DNA of 9,781 nt. Source: DTSX01 sp964633465 (GTDB lineage: Bacteria; Pseudomonadota; Gammaproteobacteria; Steroidobacterales; UBA11654). Position 1 is the first letter of the stretch. Each line of letters begins with the position of its first letter. Below, piece by piece: positions 1 through 7,216 of the stretch. The notes under the pieces are model-generated. The model saw nothing but the letters and a program-made list of their open reading frames with translations. It did not search any database and was not told the DNA's origin. The DNA lies in contig CAZWGB010000049.1 of the NCBI GenBank assembly GCA_964633465.1, positions 1-9,781 on the forward strand. The letters run 5' to 3'. The position numbers were made by a program, and so were the translations under genes.

Positions 1-957
1 CGAGATCCATGGTAGAAAAATCAATAGTATCGATGCCGCCGGTGTCAAAAATGGTGAAATCGACCGGTCCCGAGATGGTGTAGGTATCGTCACCAGAATT
101 AACATCCGGAATTTCGTAGGATTGAGTTTGTTCGTTGTAGGCATAAAGGTATCGGAGACCCAAAATATCAAAGAACATGGGTGTGTAGGGGTAGATTTCA
201 TCTCCAGATTTTGTCTCCATGGATTGCAATCCATAAGTGTTGAATGTATCTCCCGATATACCACACACAGCACAACCCGACGTCTGAGCATGGTTATGAT
301 TGTCAGGTCTTCCCATGGTATTGTCACCGACGTAATCGCGATAGGCCATGACTGTCCAGTATTGAGCATCATAGGTCAAAGGCATGTAGGGCGAATTAAA
401 TCCTGCATTATTTGGGTAAAACGCATTGTGTGGGTGTTTGAGCCCAAGCGAGTGGCCAATTTCATGAAGCAATACGTTGAAATTCCAACTGCCGTCGCTC
501 CAATCTGAGGAAGACACAGAGAGCCAGATATCAGAGCCACCGGAATCTTTTTCATATGCATTCTCCAAATATATATCGACAAATGAAATACCTGCATAAG
601 ACACATCCATATTGGTTATACCGATACGGATGTCACCGCACTGGGTTGGGGTTTCTGTGACTTTGACAAAAGTGATGCCTGTAATCTGCCCGAAGAGCTG
701 AAAAGCTCGGTCCACGGCCTCTTCATAATCACTCGAAGGGTCTGCGACATCCAGATGTGGACTGCCGGACCAGATACCACGATAATCAGCAGGGAAAAAT
801 GAACTGCTGTTGGGAATGCTGTAAGTTAAGGTTAAGGGGGTGGAAGCATCGCCATCGGGGTCCAGGGAACAACCAAAAAGCATCGCATTGACCAAACTGT
901 TGTCGGACTCCTCAACATTCCACTGGTCCTGAATATCAGAAACATAGGGAGTGGCAT
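1..957 (-). other. Serralysin-type M10 zinc metalloprotease domain and start of the following beta domain
   Basis: Zinc ligands are H1976, H1980 and H1986, with catalytic base E1977, in HEIGHSLGLKH. The Met-turn WTVMAY supplies M2015, and Y2017 is the likely serralysin fifth ligand. Upstream strands fit the family (LTLTYSIP, FQLFGQITGITF, CGDIRIGITN). Downstream, DILGLRYLYAYN followed by GDDTYTI and FDTGGIDTIDFS matches the entry into the serralysin C-terminal RTX/beta-roll module, which is cut by the window edge. Four cysteines (1841, 1918, 2040, 2043) are unusual for the family. Confidence 0.92.
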
Positions 958-3900
958 AGTTCAGATCATTCACCAAAATAGTGAAAGTTTTCTCCACAGA
1001 CAGACCACCCTGATCGCTGGCGGTGACAGTGATGGAGTAACTGTCTTGCATTTCATAGTCGGCATACACGTCATCTTTGAGTTTAAGCACTCCATCAGAA
1101 GTTATTTCAAACACATCCTTGTCGGTACCGCTGATGCTGTAAGTGAAGGCATCGCTGGTATTTGGATCCGTCACCAGAACGTTGCCCACTTCTAAACCGT
1201 AGTAACTTTCATTGAATGAATCGGCAGACAGAGCCACCTCCGTTGGGCTCACATTCACAGCAATACTAACTGACTTCTCTGAGGTCACGCCAGCAGCGTC
1301 AGTGGCGGTGATGGTTAAGAGGTAGCTGGGTTTACTGGCAAAATCAGGAGTAATGTCGTCTTTGAGTTTCAACACCCCATTTTCTGTTATTTCAAACGCA
1401 TTTGAATCCTCCCCTGAAATGGTGTAACTGTATTCGTCAAGCTGATCATCATCAATGATATCAATTGCCCCTATCAACCCACCTGTTTCGTAATCAGCCA
1501 CCCAAAGGTTTTCAAGATTAAATGCCGGGGCATCATTGGTATCCACAACTTTGATTGCAAAAGATTGACTCCAAATCGTTGTTCCTTGGGAAGTGTATCC
1601 GCTTAGAGTTAAGTTTATGGTTGCCGTGTTTTCATAATTAAGTGTGATGTTTTCTTTGAGCTTTAATTCTCCAGAATCAGATATTTCAAAAAGATCAGCA
1701 TTGTCTCCTGTTATGGATATTTTTCTGTAATCGATGGTTTCCCCCTCTTGCAGATTGACACCAGAGAGAGTACCGACAACTGCTCCAGTTAGATTTTCTG
1801 AAACCGTGTTGTTGTCCAAGGCAAATTTTGGATCGGGGAGACTATTGTCAGCTCGATCATTACCCCACCATGGGATGATTTGTTGAGCCCCTGAAATATT
1901 GCCGGAGCTGAAAGCAAACTCATCTTGGCCATCGCCATCAATATCTCCCAATGCTAAGATTTGTTGACCTAGGTATTCCCCTTTAATGACCACCGTCTTC
2001 AGCGAGGACGCGTCCAGCTGATCATATGCCCCAAGCCATGAATCTTGTCCGTAAATGAGTAAGCCTGTCCCGTTTTCTTGACCGCTGTAGTTTGATACCC
2101 ATTCTGCAAAAGGGGTACCGATGAAGAAATCATCATAGCCATCACCATCAAGATCACCCACTCCTTTGAAATTGAATGCTTCTCCAATCAGACTGCTTGA
2201 GGCAAAAATACCATCTAGGCTGGATGCAAGAGACAGGTCTAAAAAATAACTTTCACTGGTAAAGTCACCGTTAAAATCATAGTTTACTGGCCAGAATGAT
2301 TGACCCCAGATAATGAAAAATTGACCCGCGGTATCCTTAATACCAAGGTCGTCTAGACCATCGCCATTGACATCACCCAAGTTTTCAATGGAACCATCGC
2401 CTTTTCCTAAGTATGAATCCGTTGCTGAGCCAGCGATAACTACTTGGACGAAGGGTCGACCAATTGCATTACCCAATGCTATCAGTACAACTCCTGAATC
2501 GTCTTGACTATTTAGGGTAACGCCGTTCATGGAAGCGGCATAGTCCATATAGCCATCGCCATTAAAGTCTCCCATCGTTACAGCATCTCCCATTTCAGCA
2601 CTGCCAAACGCTGAGAATTGTTCGGTATACTCGATGGAGTTTCCATAATCAAAAGGGACATAGGCCCCATCACCTGAATCGTCGTAGGTATTTATTTTTA
2701 GTGATGCCTGACCGTAGAGGACGTATATAGCACCATTATTAACGCTAGATTGACCGCTTTCATTGGCATTCGGGGCACCAATCAAAATATCTGCATAACC
2801 ATCATTATTTAGATCACCAACGGCAATGGAAGTTCCAAATCCTGCATCTTCAGAGCCCAATGGAGACAAAAATGAAGTCCAAGTTTGATTGCCTTGCTGT
2901 GCAATTAAAGTGGCCAAAGAAGCGCCGTGGATGATTTCCACCATGCCATCGGTGCTGTCTGGATTACCATAACCGTCATAGTCCCAATTCTCAAAATGAT
3001 CGGTGCCAAAACCAAGAACAATATCAGCATAGCCATCGCCATTAACATCTCCTAAATCGAGATCTGTAGGTATTTGATTGCTGTCGTCATATGTATCGGG
3101 CCAATAGGTTAGATATATCCCAACTTCAAAATCAAAATCACCCGATTGCAGGTCCTCCAAACGATTTCCACCTGGAACAAGATAAACAGTTATGTCTTGG
3201 TAATATGGATCGTGGACAATAAAGACCGCATCTGCAATACCATCACCAGTTATGTCTTTACCTCCTGCAGATAAGATGATATTGCCGTTCCAGTAATCAG
3301 ACCATGTTTCATAAATTTCAGATGCTTCCAAGGTTTGACCAATCTCGAGGCTGCCATCATCGGAGGTATCTCCAAACTCGAGAACTACATACAGAGGATT
3401 GTTGATCGAAGATTCCCCCCAAGTGAGCAATTGTTCTCCACTGTCATCTTCGATAGAAAAAATGAGAGGTCTAACCGAATCTGTAATTGGATCATCGGCA
3501 CCATCGTGACCGTAAGAAAGAGCTCCTGTACCTGCGTGATAGTGGCCAGTACTGGTTTCAAAATCTACTGCAGCACCTTCTTTCAAATAAACTGCACCGG
3601 TTGATGCATCCAGACGAAACAGATCAGAAACATCCAATCCTGAGACTGATTTGACTATTAAATTGTAAGTACCAGAACCGTCAGGATCCACCAAGTCGAT
3701 AGTAAAAAGATAGGTCTCATCGTCTGAATTCTTTTCAGGTACTTTAATGATTTGATAATACTGGTTTGCTGTCTGATACCACTCATCTTCACTGTCTTTC
3801 AGCCAGATTGTGTCGTATGCAAGGCGGTAATAGTTCTTACCCCAAGCATGCAGACTGGCTTTCTCCAATGCTTCGGCCACGTCCTCAACTGTCACAGTTG

Positions 3901-6391
3901 TTACAGCGGTCAAAGAATCGCCGGCCTCATTTACAACTGTAATACTGAACTGATAACTGGCATCCCTTTCGTAGTCTGCCTGAAACTCGTCTTTTAGTTT
4001 TAAAACCCCTCCAGTGGTGATTTCAAAGAAACGGGCGTCTTCACCGGAAAGACTGTAGATTAAACTCGAGGTTGCATCCAAACCGATCACACTAAGGTTG
4101 CCGATGCTGGCACCGGCATCGTTTTCACTGAAGCTTTTACTGTCCAGTATGATCCCACCGACTTTGATGGTCAGTGTTTCCGTGTATTCGATCCCTCCAC
4201 TATCGGTGACTGTGATCTGGATATCCACCGAGGGTTCACTGTTATAGTCGATGCTCTGATCGGTTTTCAGTTTAAGCAGACCGTCAACGATCTCAAAGCG
4301 ATCATCGTTGACACTGTATGTGAAGCTTTCATTGCTGTCTTCATCAGAGACTAATATTTGGCCTACGTTTGCTCCTTCCAACCCATCTTGAATGCTGTCT
4401 GCACTCAGATTAATTGCACTGGGCGCATCATTGACATCGGTTACATTGATGGAAAAGGTTTGGGTAGCAGTAAGTCCACCCGAGTCGGTGACTTGAACTG
4501 CAATAGTTAGAGTCTCATTTGCTTCGTAGTTAACACTAATGCCATCCTTGAGTTTGAGTTGATCGTTAATCACCTCAAAGTACTCAGCATGGGGACCTGA
4601 TAAGGTGTACGTCACAGTATCTCCAACGTCTTCATCGCTTGAACCCAGTGTACCTATGATGCCTCCATCTATATTCTCATCAATGACATTGGCTGAAAGA
4701 ACAACGCCAGTTGGGGCATCATTGGTGTTGGCCACGCTAATGGTAAAGGTATCACTGATAGCACTTCCAGCTGCATCGGTCGCAGTTACCTGTATGCTGA
4801 TTGAGCCGACATCAGCGTTCAATGGGGTACCAGTAAAGGTCTGGGTAGCGGCATCAAAACTGAGCCAGGAAGGCAGAGCTGAGCCGTCGCTCAAAATTGC
4901 TGAGTAAGTTAGGGCATCGCCATCCTCATCATTGAAAATGTTGGCTGGAATTGCAAAGCTAAAGGCACTGTCTTCATCGATACTTTGATCACTAACAGAA
5001 TTGGTCAGAGTCGGTGCATCGTTAAGATCGTTAACCATAACAGTAAAGTTTTGACTGGTTGTCAATCCGCCTGTGTCAGTGGCGGTAATAGTGACGGTCA
5101 ACGTTGAGTTGGTTTCGTAGTTTGCAGTGACACCTGTTTTTAGTTTCAGTTCACCGTTAACCACTTCAAAGGAAGCAGCATCATTACCGGAAAGGGAATA
5201 AGTGTGACTGTCCCCCGGATCCACATCGCTGGTAGTTAGTATACCCACGGCCATGCCGGCTGTGTTTTCATCTATGCTATTCGCTGAGAGTTCAATAGCA
5301 GTTGGACTATCATTGGCATCGGCTACTTGCAGGGAATAAGTGACGCTAGTTTCATGATTGGCATCATCAGTGGCTGTGATCGTGATCGAATATGTATTTT
5401 TGGTTTCAAAATCGGCACTCACACTACTTTTAAGTTTCAGTTGGCCGTCGATCACTTCAAAGGAAGCCGCATCTTCCCCCGATAAGGTGTAGGTAACATT
5501 GGCAGTAAAATCAGAGTCGGCAATCGACAGATCACCAACCACAATACCGGCTGTATTTTCAGCAAAACTGGTGGAACTGAGTCTTAAAGGCGAATCATCT
5601 ACATCATTCACGGTAATCACGTACGTTTGACTGGCGGTTCCACCGTTACCATCACTGACGGTGACTTCAACCGAGTAAATATTATTTTGATCACTGTCCC
5701 CAGGGCTCTCGTAATCGGGAGCGGTTTTAAAACTCAAAGCCCCAGAACCGGCATCAATGGTAAAAAGGGCTTGATCGTCGCCACCGGTGACGGAGTAAGT
5801 AAGGGTATCTTCATCCACATCGGTCGCGGTAATGTCGGCTACGGCTGTGGTGTTTTCATCGATGGCAAATTCCATCACCCCAATCAGTTCTGGAGCATCG
5901 TTCACAGGGGTTACCGAGATGGTAACGCTACCAGAGTCGGTTAGACTGCCATCGGAGACGGTGTAAGTGAATGAGCCAAAGCTCGTAGTGTCATCATTGA
6001 GATTGGCATCGGGGGTAAACACCAGGCCGGTGAGCTGAGAAATGGTCAAGCTTGAGCTCGTGGTCACTGTGGTGCCGTCAGCAGTGGCTAAAGTACCCCC
6101 ACTGGGTACGGCGTTCACAGAGATAGTTAAGCTGTTGCCATCGGCATCGGTGGGTGCAGTGATCGCAAGGGCTGTATTAGCAGCATCCTCATCCATGTTG
6201 ACCGTTTTATCGGCTGCGGCTACTGGAGCTCGGTTTGTGGGAGTGGGTAGGACCGTTTGTCCACCACCGCCACCACCACCACCACAGGCGGATAAAGTCA
6301 GTGCAGCCAGTGCTGACCAGGTGATATTGTTTGCATCAAGACTAGAACGTCGTTTTCTCGTTGAGAGGATATTATTTTCCTCTCCATTCAT
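1..6391 (-). CDS. Giant cadherin / FG-GAP propeller / serralysin-type metalloprotease lipoprotein (3' end outside window)
   Basis: Predicted exported, calcium-dependent adhesive protease; at least 2130 residues, continuing past the left edge. Seen: a basic N-terminus, a short hydrophobic stretch and lipobox L33-S-A-C36, followed by eight Gly and a Pro/Thr linker; cadherin-like repeats at about 55-838 and 1516-1812; seven D-x-[NDT]-x-D-G FG-GAP motifs at 1046-1491; and a metzincin catalytic domain from about 1813, with H1976-E1977-xx-H1980-xxGxx-H1986 and Met-turn M2015-A-Y2017. Family knowledge: this motif pair defines serralysin-like M10 peptidases; FG-GAP and cadherin repeats bind Ca2+ and mediate adhesion. 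The start is the only ATG between an in-frame upstream TAA and the lipobox; it has no clear Shine-Dalgarno sequence. Inference: anchored to or displayed on the envelope, acting on extracellular protein or matrix. Odd points: serralysins normally leave by type I secretion without an N-terminal signal, and this catalytic domain has four cysteines. The fold calls are strong; the substrate is unknown. Confidence 0.93.
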   Translation of the reverse strand, partial: MNGEENNILSTRKRRSSLDANNITWSALAALTLSACGGGGGGGGQTVLPTPTNRAPVAAADKTVNMDEDAANTALAITAPTDADGNSLTISVNAVPSGGTLATADGTTVTTSSSLTISQLTGLVFTPDANLNDDTTSFGSFTYTVSDGSLTDSGSVTISVTPVNDAPELIGVMEFAIDENTTAVADITATDVDEDTLTYSVTGGDDQALFTIDAGSGALSFKTAPDYESPGDSDQNNIYSVEVTVSDGNGGTASQTYVITVNDVDDSPLRLSSTSFAENTAGIVVGDLSIADSDFTANVTYTLSGEDAASFEVIDGQLKLKSSVSADFETKNTYSITITATDDANHETSVTYSLQVADANDSPTAIELSANSIDENTAGMAVGILTTSDVDPGDSHTYSLSGNDAASFEVVNGELKLKTGVTANYETNSTLTVTITATDTGGLTTSQNFTVMVNDLNDAPTLTNSVSDQSIDEDSAFSFAIPANIFNDEDGDALTYSAILSDGSALPSWLSFDAATQTFTGTPLNADVGSISIQVTATDAAGSAISDTFTISVANTNDAPTGVVLSANVIDENIDGGIIGTLGSSDEDVGDTVTYTLSGPHAEYFEVINDQLKLKDGISVNYEANETLTIAVQVTDSGGLTATQTFSINVTDVNDAPSAINLSADSIQDGLEGANVGQILVSDEDSNESFTYSVNDDRFEIVDGLLKLKTDQSIDYNSEPSVDIQITVTDSGGIEYTETLTIKVGGIILDSKSFSENDAGASIGNLSVIGLDATSSLIYSLSGEDARFFEITTGGVLKLKDEFQADYERDASYQFSITVVNEAGDSLTAVTTVTVEDVAEALEKASLHAWGKNYYRLAYDTIWLKDSEDEWYQTANQYYQIIKVPEKNSDDETYLFTIDLVDPDGSGTYNLIVKSVSGLDVSDLFRLDASTGAVYLKEGAAVDFETSTGHYHAGTGALSYGHDGADDPITDSVRPLIFSIEDDSGEQLLTWGESSINNPLYVVLEFGDTSDDGSLEIGQTLEASEIYETWSDYWNGNIILSAGGKDITGDGIADAVFIVHDPYYQDITVYLVPGGNRLEDLQSGDFDFEVGIYLTYWPDTYDDSNQIPTDLDLGDVNGDGYADIVLGFGTDHFENWDYDGYGNPDSTDGMVEIIHGASLATLIAQQGNQTWTSFLSPLGSEDAGFGTSIAVGDLNNDGYADILIGAPNANESGQSSVNNGAIYVLYGQASLKINTYDDSGDGAYVPFDYGNSIEYTEQFSAFGSAEMGDAVTMGDFNGDGYMDYAASMNGVTLNSQDDSGVVLIALGNAIGRPFVQVVIAGSATDSYLGKGDGSIENLGDVNGDGLDDLGIKDTAGQFFIIWGQSFWPVNYDFNGDFTSESYFLDLSLASSLDGIFASSSLIGEAFNFKGVGDLDGDGYDDFFIGTPFAEWVSNYSGQENGTGLLIYGQDSWLGAYDQLDASSLKTVVIKGEYLGQQILALGDIDGDGQDEFAFSSGNISGAQQIIPWWGNDRADNSLPDPKFALDNNTVSENLTGAVVGTLSGVNLQEGETIDYRKISITGDNADLFEISDSGELKLKENITLNYENTATINLTLSGYTSQGTTIWSQSFAIKVVDTNDAPAFNLENLWVADYETGGLIGAIDIIDDDQLDEYSYTISGEDSNAFEITENGVLKLKDDITPDFASKPSYLLTITATDAAGVTSEKSVSIAVNVSPTEVALSADSFNESYYGLEVGNVLVTDPNTSDAFTYSISGTDKDVFEITSDGVLKLKDDVYADYEMQDSYSITVTASDQGGLSVEKTFTILVNDLNYATPYVSDIQDQWNVEESDNSLVNAMLFGCSLDPDGDASTPLTLTYSIPNSSSFFPADYRGIWSGSPHLDVADPSSDYEEAVDRAFQLFGQITGITFVKVTETPTQCGDIRIGITNMDVSYAGISFVDIYLENAYEKDSGGSDIWLSVSSSDWSDGSWNFNVLLHEIGHSLGLKHPHNAFYPNNAGFNSPYMPLTYDAQYWTVMAYRDYVGDNTMGRPDNHNHAQTSGCAVCGISGDTFNTYGLQSMETKSGDEIYPYTPMFFDILGLRYLYAYNEQTQSYEIPDVNSGDDTYTISGPVDFTIFDTGGIDTIDFSTMDL
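958..1846 (-). repeat. Second array of three cadherin-like repeats (residues 1516-1812)
   Basis: Three repeats of about 95-107 residues lie between the propeller and the protease. Boundaries are NDAP at 1619, NVSP at 1713 and VNDLN at 1808. Each has the LKLK strand also found in the N-terminal array (GELKLKENI, GVLKLKDDI, GVLKLKDDV). The second and third share the LKLKDD string and a similar length, which suggests a relatively recent duplication. Confidence 0.85.
1862..3424 (-). other. Seven-motif FG-GAP (integrin-alpha-like) beta-propeller (residues about 990-1510)
   Basis: Seven Ca2+-loop motifs of the form D-x-[NDT]-x-D-G-x-x-[DE] start at D1046, D1115, D1193, D1275, D1340, D1413 and D1483, spaced 65-82 residues apart. 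Most are followed by hydrophobic FG-GAP strands (ADIVLGFG, ADILIGAPN, DDFFIGTPF), and blades tend to close with YGQ-like turns (VLYGQAS, IIWGQS, LIYGQDSW). Seven motifs match a closed seven-bladed propeller such as the integrin-alpha head or bacterial VCBS/FG-GAP proteins. Inference: a ligand-binding head in the middle of the polypeptide. Confidence 0.87.
3425..3879 (-). other. Unassigned bridge between cadherin array and propeller (residues 838-989)
   Basis: The segment starts with an Ala/Glu/Leu-rich stretch and a Trp/Tyr-rich part (WGKNYYRLAYD, WYQTANQYYQ). It then has a degenerate cadherin-like core (FTIDLVDPDGSG, FRLDASTGAVYLKEG) and a His/Gly-rich loop (GHYHAGTGALSYGHDG). It may be a ninth repeat with two insertions, or a linker specific to this protein. 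I do not recognise a named domain for the first 60 residues. Confidence 0.55.
3880..6229 (-). repeat. N-terminal array of about eight cadherin-like repeats (residues 55-838)
   Basis: Tandem protein repeats with a period of about 97-100 residues. The boundary motif NDAP, or a variant of it (VNDVDD, ANDSP), begins at residues 164, 262, 360, 457, 557 and 654; the last two repeats end less canonically (KVGG near 743, VEDV near 836). Most contain a DEN-x-x-G or similar motif near the start and a central LKLK strand, followed by an acidic or aromatic turn. Repeat 5 (about 461-560) differs: it carries the PSWLSFDAATQTFTGTP motif typical of dystroglycan-type (CADG/He_PIG) domains. Repeat 1 is also divergent. 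Known role of the family: Ca2+-stiffened adhesive stalks. Confidence 0.88.
6260..6391 (-). other. Lipoprotein signal sequence and polyglycine linker of the giant protein
   Basis: Codons 1-36 encode a basic n-region (RKRR at 12-15), a short apolar stretch (W25 to L33) and the lipobox LSAC, with Cys36 as the candidate lipidated residue. Gly37-Gly44 follow, encoded by a nearly pure GGT run. The LSAC-plus-polyglycine start recurs in large repeat proteins of marine proteobacteria. The hydrophobic core is short, so signal peptidase II processing is likely but not certain. Gly at position +2 would not be expected to retain the protein in the inner membrane. Confidence 0.7.
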
Positions 6392-6511
6392 TTTAGATTC
6401 ATTACGATTGTGCCGTTTATGTTTTCTTGGTATTGATAATAGAATTTATTTTGATTGTTGGATTTATAATATTTCAATTTTTTTCATCACTCAAAATTAT
6501 ATGTATCCAGA
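6392..6511. other. AT-rich intergenic gap between the catabolic operon and the lipoprotein gene
   Basis: This gap of 120 bases is visibly richer in A/T than the genes on either side. It holds the promoter described above and no convincing hairpin with a T-run, so no intrinsic terminator can be assigned to the catabolic operon here. The region before the lipoprotein ATG has no Shine-Dalgarno match; a short decoy ATG at 6402 hits TGA after three further codons. Confidence 0.6.
6466..6494 (-). promoter_or_regulatory. Sigma70-like promoter for the giant lipoprotein gene
   Basis: On the minus strand, -35 TTGAGT (6489-6494) is separated by exactly 17 bases from -10 TATTAT (6466-6471). This predicts a transcript start near 6459 and a leader of about 68 bases. 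The box lies in an AT-rich gap just after the stop of the upstream gene, so the giant gene probably has its own transcript, perhaps with read-through as well. Confidence 0.55.
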
Positions 6512-7216
6512 TTAGCTCGAGATACTGAGACTGATGGTTCCAATTCCCTGAATTTGTCCTTCAATTTGATCACCCGGCAAAACTGGCCCAACACCAGAAG
6601 GAGTTCCTGTATAAATCAAGTCACCAGGCTCAAGATGATAAAAATTGGAAAGATAAGCAATAAGCTCGGCCGGTGAATTCACTAAATCCTTGAGATCTCC
6701 AGACTGTCTGATTTCATCGTTGACAGACAGTTCGATTAAACCAGATGTGGGATGGCCTATAGTTTCCACTGATGCAATTGCTGAGAGAACTGCCGAATTT
6801 TCAACGTCCTTTCCCATATCCCAGGGCAGACCTTTGGACTTGGCATCCTTTTGCAGGTCTCGTCGTGTCATGTCAAGCCCACATGCATAACCGAAAATGG
6901 ATTCTTTTGCCGCTTCAGGCAACGCTTCAAAAACAGGTTTGCCTATAGCAACAACCAGTTCTATCTCATGGTGAAAATTCTTTGTCCCAGGCGGGTAGGG
7001 TATGATGCTTCCTGAAGGCACATAAGCAGAGAGTGATTTGGTGAAAAAGAAGGGAGATTCTTTGTTGGTTTCAGATCCCATTTCCTTGGCATGCTTCTCG
7101 TAATTCCGACCAACAAAAAAAAGTCTGTTTATCGGGTAGGTTGCTTCGGTGTCCTGGATAGGAGCAAGCAGCGGTTGAGGAGCAACAAGGTTCATTTTGG
7201 TATTGCCTTCACTCAT
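6512..7216 (-). CDS. Fumarylacetoacetate-hydrolase family enzyme, fumarylpyruvate hydrolase/acylpyruvase-like
   Basis: A 234-residue cytosolic enzyme of the FAH superfamily, predicted to cleave a C-C bond in an acylpyruvate-type diketo acid (for example fumarylpyruvate to fumarate plus pyruvate). Seen: FFVGRNYEKHAKEMG with the catalytic His42/Glu45 pair, PFFFTK with Lys60, HHEIEL giving metal ligands Glu84 and Glu86, GLDMTRRDLQ giving Asp115, PWDMGK with Lys136, and YTGTPSGVGPVLPGD near the C-terminus. These correspond to the active-site set known from human FAHD1-type acylpyruvases. The length is normal for single-domain members. The start ATG overlaps the upstream amidohydrolase stop by four bases (ATGA), implying translational coupling. 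The sequence resembles NagK-like fumarylpyruvate hydrolases more than the homoprotocatechuate-type enzymes, but the exact substrate cannot be fixed from sequence alone. Confidence 0.92.
   Translation of the reverse strand: MSEGNTKMNLVAPQPLLAPIQDTEATYPINRLFFVGRNYEKHAKEMGSETNKESPFFFTKSLSAYVPSGSIIPYPPGTKNFHHEIELVVAIGKPVFEALPEAAKESIFGYACGLDMTRRDLQKDAKSKGLPWDMGKDVENSAVLSAIASVETIGHPTSGLIELSVNDEIRQSGDLKDLVNSPAELIAYLSNFYHLEPGDLIYTGTPSGVGPVLPGDQIEGQIQGIGTISLSISS

Noticed and set aside
122..508. Plus-strand open frame of 128 codons
   Set aside because: Lies antisense to the metalloprotease catalytic region, which carries intact HEIGHSLGLKH and Met-turn in the minus frame; the plus product has no family features.
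958..6229. Tandem periodicity of about 290-300 bases suggesting a CRISPR or satellite array
   Set aside because: The repetition is at protein level (cadherin repeats with divergent codons); there are no near-identical short DNA repeats with unique spacers.
6392..6511. Intrinsic terminator after the FAH-family gene
   Set aside because: The gap has A/T runs but no GC-rich hairpin followed by a T-run on the minus strand.
6042..6515. Plus-strand open frame of 157 codons containing a polyproline run
   Set aside because: The polyproline is the antisense image of the GGT polyglycine tract; the frame is a shadow of the lipoprotein N-terminus and its promoter gap.
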